DNA of 64,000 nucleotides from Pantoea stewartii subsp. stewartii (GTDB lineage Bacteria; Pseudomonadota; Gammaproteobacteria; Enterobacterales; Enterobacteriaceae): NCBI RefSeq assembly GCF_008801695.1, contig NZ_VZPF01000009.1, positions 1 to 64,000 of the forward strand, read 5' to 3'. Shown piece by piece: positions 1 to 11,000 of this stretch (position 1 is its first letter; each line of letters starts with the position of its first letter). The notes under the pieces were generated by a model. It saw only the letters and a program-made list of their open reading frames with translations, ran no database searches and was not told where the DNA came from. The position numbers and the translations under genes were made by a program.

Positions 1-46
1 AATGGAGGCGAAGCGCCTCAAGGAGCCATGTCCGGTGTTTCACGCG

Positions 47-77
47 ATAGTGTCCATTAAAAAATGATGGACACTAT
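47..77. repeat. perfect 11-bp inverted repeat
   Basis: ATAGTGTCCAT at 47-57 is the exact reverse complement of ATGGACACTAT at 67-77, with a 9-base A-rich spacer. A second small hairpin (GAGGCG/CGCCTC, 5-19) lies just before it. The repeat could be a transcript hairpin, an operator or the edge of something lost. It sits directly before a proline-rich frame with no start codon. I cannot assign a function. Confidence 0.6.
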
Positions 78-247
78 TTTCCCGGAACCGGAGCCCGCTG
101 CACAGACGGTTTAAATGTGACGCTTACTTACATAACAGCGAGCCGATTCCAACCGATCCGCCCCCCATTCCTCAGCCGCAACCCGATCCGCCACCGGATC
201 CGGAGTTTCCGCCGATAATGGATCCGCCGCCTCACCGCAACGTATAA
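68..247 (+). other. proline-rich reading frame without a start codon, possible gene remnant
   Basis: The frame runs from just after a TGA at 65-67 to a TAA at 245-247. Its second half encodes a striking run built from DPPP, PQPQPDPPP and DPPPHRNV units, which looks like real coding sequence rather than chance. There is no ATG, GTG or TTG in the frame, so either the start was lost by a frameshift or deletion, or translation begins at a rare codon. The acidic proline-rich tail resembles extended C-terminal linkers or small envelope peptides, but I do not recognise the family. It could also be a chance frame in GC-rich DNA. Confidence 0.35.
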
Positions 248-279
248 AAAAAGGGCATGCGTTTACGCGCATGCCCTTT
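245..279 (-). terminator. rho-independent terminator of ttcA
   Basis: A perfect 12-bp stem (250-261 with 268-279, AAAGGGCATGCG) and a 6-base loop are followed on the minus strand by a run of T. It lies 22 bases past the ttcA stop codon. Confidence 0.85.
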
Positions 280-301
280 ACCTTTAATGTATTCAGCAGC
301 G

Positions 302-1237
302 TTATTTAATCTCTAAAACATCAAGGCGTTCACTGACATCGGGTGCATCGTCTTCATCGCTGCGCCAGCCAACCGGATTCGCTGGCAGGGTTTCACGATC
401 GAAAGCGAGATCGCCGCCATCCACCACCGCATCCCCGTGCTGAATGCCTTTGAAATCAAACAGATTCACGTCGGCCATGTGTGACGGCACGACATTCTGC
501 ATCGCGCTGAACATGGTTTCAATCCGGCCCGGATAGCGTTTATCCCAGTCGCGCAGCATATCTGCCACCACCTGACGCTGCAGGTTAGGCTGCGAACCAC
601 ACAGGTTACACGGGATAATCGGGAACTGACGCGCTTCGGAGAAACGAATGATATCTTTCTCGCGGCAGTAGGCCAGTGGACGAATGACAATGTGTTTCCC
701 GTCATCGCTCATCAGCTTCGGTGGCATGCCTTTCATCTTGCCGCCGTAGAACATATTTAAAAACAGCGTTTGCAGGATGTCATCGCGATGGTGGCCCAGC
801 GCGATTTTGGTACAGCCCAGCTCTGTGGCTGTGCGGTACAAAATGCCACGACGCAGACGCGAGCACAGCGAGCAGGTGGTTTTGCCCTCTGGAATCTTCT
901 CTTTAACGATAGAGTAGGTGTCTTCCTCGACAATTTTGTACTCAACACCTTGCGCCTCAAGATATTCCGGCAGGATATGCCCCGGAAAGCCGGGTTGCTT
1001 CTGATCAAGATTGACTGCCACCAGACTGAAACTCACTGGCGCGCTCTTCTGCAGGCTACGCAGGATCTCCAGCATGGTATAGCTGTCTTTACCACCAGAC
1101 AGGCAAACCATGATGCGGTCACCTTCTTCGATCATATTAAAATCGGCAATGGCCTCGCCTACGTGACGACGCAAACGCTTCTGGAGCTTGTTGAGGTTGT
1201 ACTGTTCTTTCTTGTTAATTTCTTGATTTTGCAGCAT
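302..1237 (-). CDS. ttcA: tRNA 2-thiocytidine biosynthesis protein TtcA
   Basis: This enzyme thiolates cytidine 32 of certain tRNAs, using ATP and a 4Fe-4S cluster in the cytoplasm. The 311-residue product has the PP-loop SGGKDS at about 47-52, the CxxC pair Cys122/Cys125 (CSLC) and a second CNLC at 210-213, which supply the cluster ligands known for the family. The start chosen gives [14 protein letters not shown], matching the E. coli N-terminus and length; an upstream in-frame start at 1252 would add five residues. In E. coli K-12 the Rac prophage sits next to this gene. Here it is intact, with its own terminator and no phage genes in view. Confidence 0.96.
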   Translation of the reverse strand: MLQNQEINKKEQYNLNKLQKRLRRHVGEAIADFNMIEEGDRIMVCLSGGKDSYTMLEILRSLQKSAPVSFSLVAVNLDQKQPGFPGHILPEYLEAQGVEYKIVEEDTYSIVKEKIPEGKTTCSLCSRLRRGILYRTATELGCTKIALGHHRDDILQTLFLNMFYGGKMKGMPPKLMSDDGKHIVIRPLAYCREKDIIRFSEARQFPIIPCNLCGSQPNLQRQVVADMLRDWDKRYPGRIETMFSAMQNVVPSHMADVNLFDFKGIQHGDAVVDGGDLAFDRETLPANPVGWRSDEDDAPDVSERLDVLEIK

Positions 1238-1672
1238 TACGTCGCTTCTCAATAATCAAAGGGCCACATTTGAGCCTGTTGCCGTGCCCCCTGATTTGCT
1301 TTTATGACAGGTTATCACCCGCCGAAGATTGTCAGCAGGCAAAGTATGCCGCGTATGGTACGGATTACGCGTGCAATTTCCAATATCAATTATCGTTAAG
1401 CATAAACCTGATGGTGACTGACCACGATATTTTGCCTTCCGTCTTATTTTTGCCAACTGCACTGGCAAGAGAGATAAGATGAAAAGCAGAGAATAAACAC
1501 GGTCAGATAAAGGCGTTATTCACGCCGACAATAAGCCGCAATGAAAGCAGAAATGAAGATTTCATGGTGAGGGTAAGGATATGTCTACTGTCGGGTGGGA
1601 TTTATCCCGCCCGACAAGAACGTGCATCTACGCTTTTATCGTGCGGAAGCGGCACAACGCAGCATCCATGTC
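1238..1672. other. intergenic region with no convincing gene
   Basis: This stretch separates the start of ttcA from the end of the MgtC-like gene. The short frames in it (for example 1270-1482) have no ribosome-binding site and no family resemblance. It must hold the ttcA promoter. The only clear structure is the inverted repeat at 1590-1615. I looked for the FnrS small RNA, which sits near ttcA in E. coli, and did not see it. Confidence 0.6.
1590..1615. repeat. GC-rich inverted repeat downstream of the MgtC-like gene
   Basis: GTCGGGTGGGA (1590-1600) pairs with TCCCGCCCGAC (1605-1615) over 11 positions, with one G-T wobble and a 4-base loop. No T run follows on either strand, so it resembles a REP/PU-type hairpin or an mRNA-stabilising stem more than an intrinsic terminator. 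Confidence 0.6.
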
Positions 1673-2329
1673 CTACATCATCTCCAGCGACTGCACGCCC
1701 TTTACTTCCATGATTTTGTCATACAGATGCGCATCGCTGGATTTCCGGGAGAGGGTAACCTGAACGCTTAATTCACATAAACCGCTTTCCTCGTCCCGGT
1801 TAATGACCGAAATATTGCCATAGCGGATGCCTTCGCGTTGCATGACCAACAGCACCAGCGGCACGCTTTTCGCCTTGAGATAAACAATTAACGTATGGTG
1901 TTTACCAATCAGTAAATGACTCAAACGGCGGAAAACCTCGAGCACCACCAGAGCCAGCACGGTGCCGTAAATGCCGATTTCATACATGCCGCTCCCGATG
2001 ACCAGGCCGATTGCGGCGGTAACCCAAAGCCCGGCTGCCGTCGTCAGGCCTTTAACCACCTGTTTCTGGATCAGAATCGTTCCGGCACCCAGAAAACCCA
2101 TGCCGCTGACAACCTGTGCCGCGACGCGGCTGGGATCGAGTGCAACGTGATCCTTCATCAACATGTCGGCAAAGCCATATTTAGACACCAGCATAAACAT
2201 CGCACTGCCAATCCCGACCAGAATATGAGTACGTAATCCGGCTTCTTTGGCACGCATCTGACGTTCCAGGCCAATCAGACCGCCCAGAATGCCCGCAAGC
2301 GCGATACGAATCAGCATATCCATTAACAT
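1673..2329 (-). CDS. MgtC/SapB family inner-membrane protein
   Basis: The 218-residue protein carries the family signature: GGLIGLERQ near the N-terminus, AGLRTHILVGIGSA, and the conserved QVVSGMGFLGAGTIL segment, followed by several hydrophobic helices. A soluble C-terminal part from about residue 145 resembles the ACT-like domain of MgtC and YhiD. MgtC modulates F-type ATP synthase and Mg2+/acid adaptation in Salmonella, whereas YhiD-type relatives are less understood. The start is supported by GGAGAAAAAGA before ATG; a second ATG two codons on is possible. The gene stands alone between ttcA and ydbJ. Family membership is sure; the exact role is not. Confidence 0.85.
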   Translation of the reverse strand: MLMDMLIRIALAGILGGLIGLERQMRAKEAGLRTHILVGIGSAMFMLVSKYGFADMLMKDHVALDPSRVAAQVVSGMGFLGAGTILIQKQVVKGLTTAAGLWVTAAIGLVIGSGMYEIGIYGTVLALVVLEVFRRLSHLLIGKHHTLIVYLKAKSVPLVLLVMQREGIRYGNISVINRDEESGLCELSVQVTLSRKSSDAHLYDKIMEVKGVQSLEMM

Positions 2330-2512
2330 TCTTTTTCTCCGCTCGACATCATGGTTAAACTATATTCCGCCACGTGACTATGTGATAACAGGATAATTCT
2401 GCTTGTAATAGGTCAGAATATTTTTTGTAAAAAGCTATTTCTTCTCTCGACCGCGTGTCAGGGCTGACATATTCTTGCTTAGCCTTTAACTCACCTTCCC
2501 GGAGTCTGATTG

Positions 2513-2788
2513 ATGAAAGCCGCGACTTTTCTGCTGGCTGGTGCCGCGTTGTTATTGTCTGCCTGCAGCAGTAACAGCGATGACAACGAGCCGCCACAAC
2601 AAGCCACCGCCGCCCACGTTCAGCCACGTGTGGTTATGTCTGCAATGGCGGAGGCCAGTTGTACCAATGCAGGGGGAACGCTGGCGTTTTCAAATCAACT
2701 GGACGGCTCGCGCATCGGCATGTGTCAGTTAGTCAACGGACGCCGCTGCAGCGAGCAGGCATTGCTCGGCGGTAACTGCGCCCGCTAA
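2513..2788 (+). CDS. ydbJ: DUF333 family lipoprotein YdbJ
   Basis: The 91-residue product has a lipoprotein signal peptide (MKAATFLLAGAALLLSAC), with the lipobox LSAC placing the acylated Cys at about residue 18. The mature part ends in a Cys-rich domain (ASCTNAGG, GMCQLVNGRRCSEQ, GGNCAR) typical of the small DUF333 lipoproteins YdbJ and YoaF. The function is unknown. ATG at 2513 has GGAGT eight bases upstream; an earlier TTG would add one residue. In E. coli hslJ lies between ydbJ and ldhA; here hslJ is absent and ldhA follows directly, convergently. Confidence 0.8.
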   Translation: MKAATFLLAGAALLLSACSSNSDDNEPPQQATAAHVQPRVVMSAMAEASCTNAGGTLAFSNQLDGSRIGMCQLVNGRRCSEQALLGGNCAR

Positions 2789-2820
2789 ACGCGGAGGCCG
2801 GCTGTGACCGGCCTGCGTTA

Positions 2821-3813
2821 TCAGGCCGTCACCCGGTTCGGACAGTCTTCGCCACGATGAAGCCGGCTGAGGTTTTCCAGCGTGGTTTCTGAAATCGCCG
2901 TCAGAGCTTCAGCGGTCAAAAAAGCCTGATGGCCTGTGAACAGCACGTTGTGGCAGGCTGACAGGCGGCGGAAAATATCATCCTGAATGACATCATTCGA
3001 TTTATCTTCAAAGAACAAATCCCGCTCATTCTCATAAACGTCCATGCCTAACGCGCCAATTTTTTGCTGCTTAAGTGCATCAATGGCGGCCTGAGAATCA
3101 ATTAACCCACCCCGACTGGTATTAATAATCATGACGCCATCGCGCATCTGCGCAAACGCGTTAGCATTAAGCAGATGATGGTTTTCCGGCGTTAACGGGC
3201 AATGTAGTGTAATCACATGCGACTCGGCAAACAGGGTTTTCAGATCGACATATTCCGCGCCCAGCGATAACGCCTGTTCCGAAGGATAGGGATCGAAGGC
3301 CAGTAAACGCATGCCAAATCCTTTTAAGATGCGCAGGGTGGCTATGCCTATTTTGCCGGTGCCAATAATGCCGGCGGTTTTGTTATGCATATTAAAACCG
3401 GTCAGGCCGTCCAGCGAAAAATTCGCATCGCGGGTGCGTTGATAGGCGCGATGAATACGGCGATTCAATGTCATCATCAGGCCGACGGCATGTTCAGCGA
3501 CGGCTTCCGGGGAATAGGCGGGCACGCGAACCACTTCCAGACCCAGTTCAGCCGCGGCTTTCAGATCGACATTATTAAATCCGGCGCAGCGCAGGGCGAT
3601 AAATTTCACCCCTAATTCCGCCAGTTCCTCCAGCACCGGGCGGCTACCGTCGTCATTCACAAAAAGACAAACCGCATCACAGTCTACGGCAGTCTTGGCC
3701 GTGCTTTCGCTCAGCAAAAAATCATAAAAGACCAGATCGAAACCATACTGTTTATTGACCTGTTCAAAATATTTCTGGTCATAGTGTTTAGTACTGTATA
3801 CGGCGATTTTCAT
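2821..3813 (-). CDS. ldhA: fermentative D-lactate dehydrogenase
   Basis: LdhA reduces pyruvate to D-lactate with NADH during fermentation in the cytoplasm. The 330-residue protein (E. coli 329) shows the D-2-hydroxyacid dehydrogenase signatures: GIIGTGKIGIATLRIL for NAD binding, the catalytic Arg in NTSRGGLID, the Glu in the MDVYENERDLFFED region and the catalytic His in FTGHQAFLT. The start at 3813 (MKIAVYSTKHYDQ) has CAGGAGCACCACG upstream and matches the E. coli start; the longer frame to 3843 is not needed. It is transcribed toward ydbJ and divergently from ydbH. A GC-rich hairpin (2796-2813) lies between the two convergent stops. Confidence 0.96.
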   Translation of the reverse strand: MKIAVYSTKHYDQKYFEQVNKQYGFDLVFYDFLLSESTAKTAVDCDAVCLFVNDDGSRPVLEELAELGVKFIALRCAGFNNVDLKAAAELGLEVVRVPAYSPEAVAEHAVGLMMTLNRRIHRAYQRTRDANFSLDGLTGFNMHNKTAGIIGTGKIGIATLRILKGFGMRLLAFDPYPSEQALSLGAEYVDLKTLFAESHVITLHCPLTPENHHLLNANAFAQMRDGVMIINTSRGGLIDSQAAIDALKQQKIGALGMDVYENERDLFFEDKSNDVIQDDIFRRLSACHNVLFTGHQAFLTAEALTAISETTLENLSRLHRGEDCPNRVTA

Positions 3814-3966
3814 CGTGGTGCTCCTGGAAAAGGGATGCAACAAGGATAACGTTTTCTCTTACTTTTTGCTGACACCTCTTTAACCTTACCGGTCAAACCT
3901 TCACCTTCGGCGTGTTACGTGCCATCATTACGCCCAGGATATTGAAAAAAAAGGAGTCTTGTTTTC

Positions 3967-6588
3967 ATGCCACGGAGTTTCCGTCGACGCCTGGCCGCGA
4001 TTCTGGCGCTGATTTTATTGCTGCTGGGATTACTGCTGACCCTTACACAGTGGCTGCCGCGTCTGGTGGGCCTCTGGCTACCTGCAGGCACGCGCGTCGA
4101 ACTGGAAAACAGCCCACGCTGGCATGACGGGCAACTCATTTTTCCGTCTCTTCATTATTTAGCCGGTGACTGTCGCCTGGCGAGCGTCAAAAACGCGGCG
4201 CTGGGCCGGCAACAGTCGCGCTGGACGCTCAACGCACAACAGGTCACGTTACAAAGCGAATGCCTGCAACAGCTTCCCGAATCACAAACCGCCCCGACCG
4301 CACCGAAAACGCTGGCAGAGTGGCAGGCCATGCTGCCGGGCGCAGATATTCACATTGATAAGCTGACGATCTCGCCCTGGCAGGACTATGCAGGTGGCCT
4401 GGATTTGACCCTCAATAAAGCCAGCCAGCAGCTGCATTACCGGGGCGATAATTTACAGCTTGAGGCCACGCTGGAAGGTCAGCAACTGACGGTCAGACAA
4501 CTGACGATCACCCATCCGGCGCTTCCCGAGCCGCTCAGCCTCAAAGGTCATTTTGAACTACCGCAATACGCTAACGGCCTGCCGGTTAACGGCGAGATCG
4601 CGGGCGCGCTGGCCCTGGACGGGTTTCCGCAACCGCTAAAAGCGGCACTGCGCTGGCAGTATGAAAGCGGCCTGCTGAACATCACCACAGCGGATGCTGC
4701 CCGTCCCTTGCTGCGTCTTCCGTGGCAGGCCAGCCGTGACCGCATCACTATTGAGAAGGGTGAATATTACTGGCCACTCACGGCGCAGCCCTTGTCGGGC
4801 TTTGTGACGCTGACGCTGGATAACTGGCAGGCCGGGCTGGATGCCACAACGGTCACTGGCCGCCTTAACCTGCTGACGCAGGGGCGGGGCGGCAAAGGCA
4901 ATGTCGTTCTGGGCATAGGTCCCGGTCATCTCAGCCTGACGCAAAGCCAGCTGCCGTTACAACTGACCGGCGACAGTAAATTTGCTGCCATGCAGCTGTC
5001 TGGCAGTATTCCTGGGCAACTGACCGGATCATTACTGAATCCCGAACTGGTTGTTAAACCCAACGCACTGTTGCGCCTGCGCGGGCGTTTACTTTCAACG
5101 CTGAACGTGGATGAAGCGCGCTGGCCGCTGGCGGGGGTGCGCTTATCGTCCCGGGGCATTTCTGGACGTCTGCAGGCCATTCTGCGCGCGCACGATCCCA
5201 GCTTTGGCCGCTTCACCCTGCATCTGGACGGCGGGGCCCGTGACTTCTGGCCGGATACGGGTGAATGGCGCTGGCGCTACTGGGGAGAAGGCGAGATGCA
5301 TCCGTTACAGGCGAAATGGGATGTCAGGGGAACCGGTGGCTGGCGCGGCACGCTTATCCATCTTGATACCTTGTCGACCGGTTTTAACCAGATGCAATAC
5401 GGCAGCGTGCGGGTGGAAAAGCCGCGTTTAATCCTGACTGCCCCGGTGAACTGGCAGCGAGAGGCGGACAATCCTTCCTTTGACGGAAAATTTCAGATGC
5501 AGGCCGGTCAGACGCACTTCAGTTACGGGGGCTGGCTGGCTCACTCAACGCTGGATTTTGCCGCTCGCGGGCGCGATCTTGGTCATTTTGTCTGGGGCGG
5601 CGAACTGAAAGCCGGCAAGGTCGGCCCGGTACGGGTTAACGGGCGCTGGGATGGCGAGCGCCTGCGCGGTCAGGCCTGGTGGCCCACGCAGTCGCTGACG
5701 GTTTTTCAGCCGTTGCTCAGCCCCGATCTGAAAATGAAAATTCGCGCGGGCGAACTGCGCGCTCAGGTGGCGTTTTCTGCCGCCGCTCAGCAGGGTTTTC
5801 ACGCGGGCGGACACTGGACGGTGAAAAACGGCAGCGTCTGGACGCCAGACAGCCAGATTAACGGCATCGATTTCTCGCTGCCATTCCGTCTGCAAAACCA
5901 ACAGTGGCATTTTGGCTTACGTGGACCGGTTTCATTGCGCATCGCAGAAATCAAGAATCAGTTTGCCCTGCAGAATATTCAGGCTGACTTACAAGGCGCC
6001 TGGCCATGGCGGGAAAACGATCCGCTCTGGTTGCAGGATGTCAGCATGGATCTGCTGGGCGGGAAAATTACGATGCCGTCTCTGCGGATGCCACAGCACA
6101 GCCCGGCGCGCGTGTCGCTTCGGGATATCAGCCTGAGTAAACTCGTCAGCGCGATTAAACCCAGGCAGTTCGCGATGTCGGGCAGGGTGAATGGCGAATT
6201 ACCGCTGTGGATCACGAATGCGCGCTGGATCATCGAAAATGGCTGGATTGCCAACAGCGGGCCGCTGACCTTCCGGATGGATAAAGACATGGCCGATGCC
6301 ATCACCGCAAATAATATTGCGGCAGGCGCCGCGATGGACTGGCTGCGCTATATGGAGATTTCGCGTTCCTGGGCCACGCTGAATCTGGATAATCTGGGCG
6401 AACTGACCATGGTCGCGCAGGTGCAGGGCACCAGCCGTTTCAGCAACCGCAACCAGACCGTAAATTTAAACTATCGTCATCAGGAAAACCTGTTCCAGTT
6501 GTGGCGCAGCCTGCGCTTTGGCGATAATTTGCAATCCTGGGTGGAGGAAAATGCCACTCTGCCGTCGAAAAAGGAACCCTCACCATGA
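3967..6588 (+). CDS. ydbH: AsmA-like intermembrane lipid-transport protein YdbH
   Basis: The 873-residue protein (E. coli 879) has one N-terminal membrane anchor (about residues 8-30, rich in Leu) followed by a long periplasmic beta-rich region of the AsmA/TamB type. YdbH, with YhdP and TamB, is known to carry phospholipids between the inner and outer membranes in E. coli, probably through an extended hydrophobic groove. The start follows AAGGAGTCTTGTTTTC. The stop overlaps ynbE by 4 bases, and ydbL follows, so the three form one operon as in E. coli. The frame reads intact. Confidence 0.92.
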   Translation: MPRSFRRRLAAILALILLLLGLLLTLTQWLPRLVGLWLPAGTRVELENSPRWHDGQLIFPSLHYLAGDCRLASVKNAALGRQQSRWTLNAQQVTLQSECLQQLPESQTAPTAPKTLAEWQAMLPGADIHIDKLTISPWQDYAGGLDLTLNKASQQLHYRGDNLQLEATLEGQQLTVRQLTITHPALPEPLSLKGHFELPQYANGLPVNGEIAGALALDGFPQPLKAALRWQYESGLLNITTADAARPLLRLPWQASRDRITIEKGEYYWPLTAQPLSGFVTLTLDNWQAGLDATTVTGRLNLLTQGRGGKGNVVLGIGPGHLSLTQSQLPLQLTGDSKFAAMQLSGSIPGQLTGSLLNPELVVKPNALLRLRGRLLSTLNVDEARWPLAGVRLSSRGISGRLQAILRAHDPSFGRFTLHLDGGARDFWPDTGEWRWRYWGEGEMHPLQAKWDVRGTGGWRGTLIHLDTLSTGFNQMQYGSVRVEKPRLILTAPVNWQREADNPSFDGKFQMQAGQTHFSYGGWLAHSTLDFAARGRDLGHFVWGGELKAGKVGPVRVNGRWDGERLRGQAWWPTQSLTVFQPLLSPDLKMKIRAGELRAQVAFSAAAQQGFHAGGHWTVKNGSVWTPDSQINGIDFSLPFRLQNQQWHFGLRGPVSLRIAEIKNQFALQNIQADLQGAWPWRENDPLWLQDVSMDLLGGKITMPSLRMPQHSPARVSLRDISLSKLVSAIKPRQFAMSGRVNGELPLWITNARWIIENGWIANSGPLTFRMDKDMADAITANNIAAGAAMDWLRYMEISRSWATLNLDNLGELTMVAQVQGTSRFSNRNQTVNLNYRHQENLFQLWRSLRFGDNLQSWVEENATLPSKKEPSP

Positions 6589-6773
6589 GCCTCAGGGCCT
6601 TACTGCTGCTGATAGCCGGACTCCCGCTGACGGGCTGTGTACCGCGCATCGAAGTTGCCGCGCCAAAAGATCCGATTACCATCAACATGAATGTGAAAAT
6701 CGAGCATGAGATCCACATTAAAGTGGACAAGGATGTGGAAGCGTTACTGAAAAATCAGAGCGACCTGTTTTGA
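6585..6773 (+). CDS. ynbE: YnbE lipoprotein, outer-membrane partner of YdbH
   Basis: The 62-residue protein has a lipoprotein signal (LLLIAGLPLTGC) with the lipid-modified Cys at about 18, then a short Asn/Ile/Lys/His-rich tail (PITINMNVKIEHEIHIKVDK). In E. coli, YnbE multimerises at the outer membrane and docks the C-terminus of YdbH to complete the bridge. Its ATG overlaps the ydbH stop (ATGA), indicating translational coupling. Confidence 0.9.
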   Translation: MSLRALLLLIAGLPLTGCVPRIEVAAPKDPITINMNVKIEHEIHIKVDKDVEALLKNQSDLF

Positions 6774-6784
6774 GGAGAGTCCGC

Positions 6785-7105
6785 ATGAAACGCAACGGCA
6801 TCACATGCTTACTGGCCCTTACGATGAGCCTGCCCGCCTGGGCATTGACGCTGGATGAAGCCCGTCAGTCAGGCCGGGTGGGAGAAACACTGTCAGGATA
6901 TATTGCGCCGCGCGCAGATGACAGCGACACGCTGGCACTGGTTAAACGCATTAATGACGGTCGTGCTGCACAGTATCAACGTCTGGCAGAGCAGAACAAC
7001 CTGATAACGGATGAGGTGGCCAGAATCGCCGGACAGAAGCTGGTAAACCGTGCCGCAGCGGGGGAATATGTACGCGGCATCAACGGACAGTGGCTCAGGA
7101 AATAG
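6785..7105 (+). CDS. ydbL: DUF1318 periplasmic protein YdbL
   Basis: The 106-residue product has a cleavable signal peptide ending near PAWA and the DUF1318 pattern: LDEARQSGRVGETLSGYIAP, a central LVKRINDGRAAQYQRLAEQN, then ending GINGQWLRK. YdbL acts with YdbH and YnbE in E. coli and is thought to chaperone YnbE assembly. The ATG at 6785 has GAGGAGAGTCCGC directly upstream. A longer in-frame start at 6770 overlaps ynbE but would spoil the signal peptide. Confidence 0.9.
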   Translation: MKRNGITCLLALTMSLPAWALTLDEARQSGRVGETLSGYIAPRADDSDTLALVKRINDGRAAQYQRLAEQNNLITDEVARIAGQKLVNRAAAGEYVRGINGQWLRK

Positions 7106-7133
7106 CCGGGCGACAACGTTGTACGGCAGGCAT

Positions 7134-7159
7134 AAAAAAACCGGGCTCAGCCCGGTTTT
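7134..7159. terminator. bidirectional terminator between ydbL and azoR
   Basis: A 10-bp perfect stem AAAACCGGGC/GCCCGGTTTT with a 3-base loop has a T run on the plus side and an A run on the other. It serves the convergent ydbL and azoR transcripts. Confidence 0.85.
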
Positions 7160-7177
7160 CCAGATAAGATCGGCGAA

Positions 7178-7813
<636 letters not shown>

Positions 7814-8024
7814 TCAATGGCTTACACTTTACAAATATTGAACGGAGCGGGAAAGCGCAATATTTCGAGAGCTATATTCGAATTAATTGAACAACCCGTC
7901 ATGCGCGAGGTCCGCGCGGCAAACGGGAATGTGCTATGATAGGCGCAATTATTATCGTTAATCAGCGGGTTATCTTAGCACTGTACGCTGAGTCCATACC
8001 GCCTGAGTAAGGTACGTCATTACT

Positions 8025-11000
8025 ATGTCTTCTCCGGTTTCATCTCCCTTAACGCCGCTTTGGTCGCGGCTTGATGCCCTGATGCTGCGCGACCGGCAGC
8101 GGCTGCAACGCCGGTTGCACGGTGCCAGAAAAGTGAAAAATCCTGATGCCCAACACGGTATTGCCGCCGAACTGGAGCAGGATATTCTCGCGGCTGAGCA
8201 GCGCGTGGCCCAGCGTATTGCCGCCACACCGCGCATCACGTTCCCGGATAATCTTCCGGTCAGTCAGAAACAGCAGGATATCGCGGATGCGATTCGCGCT
8301 CATCAGGTCGTGATCGTGGCAGGTGAAACCGGCTCGGGAAAAACCACCCAGTTGCCCAAAATTTGCCTGGCGCTGGGACGCGGTATCACCGGTTTAATTG
8401 GCCATACGCAACCTCGTCGTCTTGCGGCGCGCACCGTCGCGAACCGCATTGCCGAAGAGCTGGAAACGTCGCTGGGCGGCTGCGTCGGCTACAAAGTGCG
8501 CTTTAATGATCAGGTCGGTGAAACCACGCAGATTAAGCTGATGACCGACGGGATTCTGCTGGCGGAGATCCAGCAGGATCGCCTGTTGATGCAGTATGAC
8601 ACCATCATCATCGATGAAGCGCACGAACGCAGCCTGAATATCGACTTCCTGCTGGGCTATTTGCGTGAGCTGCTGCCGCGCCGTCCGGATCTTAAAGTCA
8701 TTATCACCTCGGCGACTATCGATCCGCAGCGCTTCTCCCGCCACTTTAACAACGCGCCGGTGATTGAAGTATCGGGCCGGACTTATCCGGTGGAAGTCCG
8801 TTATCGTCCGGTCGTCGAAGAGGCGGACGATGTGGAACGCGATCAGCTTCAGGCGATCTTTGATGCGGTTGATGAGCTGAGCCAGGAGGGCCGGGGCGAT
8901 ATTCTGATCTTCATGAGCGGCGAGCGGGAGATTCGCGATACCGCCGATGCGCTGATGAAGCGCGATTTGCCGCATACCGAAGTGCTGCCGCTGTATGCGC
9001 GTCTGTCGAACAGTGAGCAAAATCGGGTATTTCAGTCACACAGCGGGCGACGTATCGTGCTGGCGACGAACGTTGCCGAAACCTCGCTCACCGTGCCGGG
9101 CATCAAGTACGTCATCGATCCGGGCACGGCGCGCATCAGCCGCTACAGCTACCGCACCAAAGTTCAGCGTCTGCCGATAGAGCCCATTTCTCAGGCTTCC
9201 GCGAATCAGCGTAAAGGACGTTGCGGCCGCGTATCGGAAGGGATCTGTATCCGGTTGTATTCTGAAGCGGATTTCCTGAGCCGTCCGGCCTTTACCGATC
9301 CCGAAATTCTGCGCACCAATCTGGCCTCAGTCATTCTGCAGATGACCGCGCTGGGACTGGGCGATATTGCGGCATTCCCGTTTGTGGAAGCGCCGGATAA
9401 ACGCCATATTCAGGACGGCGTCAGATTGCTGGAGGAGCTGGGCGCGCTGACCCTGAGCGAAGAAGGCCATTATAAACTCACCGGCTCGGGCCGCCAGCTG
9501 GCGCAACTGCCGGTGGATCCGCGCCTGGCACGCATGGTGCTGGCTGCCCGGCAGTACGGCTGTGTGCGCGAAGTGATGATTATCGCGGCAGGTTTGTCGA
9601 TACAGGATCCGCGCGAACGCCCGGCAGAAAAGAAGCAGGCCTCCGATGAAAAACACCGGCGTTTTGCTGACAAAGAGTCTGATTTTATGGCCTTTGTTAA
9701 CCTGTGGAACTACCTGGGCGAGCAGCAAAAAGCGCTGTCCGGCAATGTCTTCCGTCGCCAGTGTAAAGCCGATTTCCTTAACTACCTGCGCGTACGGGAA
9801 TGGCAGGATATCTATACCCAACTGCGTCAGGTGGTCCGTGAGCTTGGTATTCCGGTGAACAGCGAACCGGCGGAGTATCGCGAGATCCACTGTGCGTTAC
9901 TGACCGGTTTACTGTCGCATATCGGCCAGAAAGATGCGGAAAAGCAGGAGTTTACCGGTGCACGCAATGCGCGCTTTGCCATTTTTCCGGGCTCAGGTTT
10001 ATTCAAAAAACCGCCCAAGTGGACAATGGTGGCGGAGCTGGTGGAAACCAGCCGACTCTGGGGCCGTATTGCCGCGCGTATCGATCCGGAATGGATAGAA
10101 CCGCTGGCACAGCATCTGATCAAACGTAGCTACAGTGAACCGCACTGGGAGAAATCGCAGGGCGCCGTCATGGCCAGTGAGAAAGTCACCTTGTACGGCT
10201 TGCCGATTGTGGCCGCGCGCAAGGTCAACTATGGCGCGATCGATCCTACGCTGAGTCGCGAATTGTTTATTCGCCACGCGCTGGTGGAAGGCGACTGGCA
10301 AACGCGCCACGCATTTTTCCGTGCTAATCAGAAGCTGCGCAGTGAAGTGGAAGACCTGGAACATAAATCGCGTCGCCGCGACATTCTGGTAGATGACGAA
10401 ACCTTGTTTGCCTTTTACGACCAACGTGTAGGGAAAGAGGTGGTTTCCGCACGCCACTTTGACAGCTGGTGGAAACAGGTCAGCAAAACCACCCCGGAAC
10501 TGCTCAATTTTGATAAGCAGATGCTGATCAAAGCGGGCGCCGATACGGTCAGCCAGCTCGACTATCCCAATGTCTGGCATCAGGGCAATCTCAAACTCAG
10601 ATTGAGTTATCAGTTTGAACCTGGTGCGGATGCAGATGGCGTGACGGTCCATATTCCGCTTCCGCTGCTGAACCAGGTCGATGAAGCCGGCTTTGAGTGG
10701 CAGATTCCCGGTGTACGGCGTGAACTGATTATTGCGCTGATTAAATCGTTACCGAAGCCGCTGCGTCGTCATCTGGTGCCCGCGCCAAACTATGCCGAGG
10801 CGTTTTTAGGCCGCGTGACCGCAATGGAAATGCCGCTGCTTGATGCCCTGTCGCGCGAGTTCCGCCGGATGACGGGCGTGACGCTGGAGCGGGACGACTG
10901 GCAATGGGAACAGGTGCCCGATCATCTGAAAATGACCTTCCGGGTGGTAGACGAACACAACCGTAAGCTGCAGGAAGGTAAAGATCTCGCGGCGCTGAAA

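Noticed and set aside
1-1250. Rac-like prophage at ttcA
   Set aside because: ttcA is complete with its own terminator, and no integrase or phage gene is in the window.
1270-1482. 70-residue frame upstream of ttcA
   Set aside because: No ribosome-binding site, no hydrophobic or conserved pattern; probably chance.
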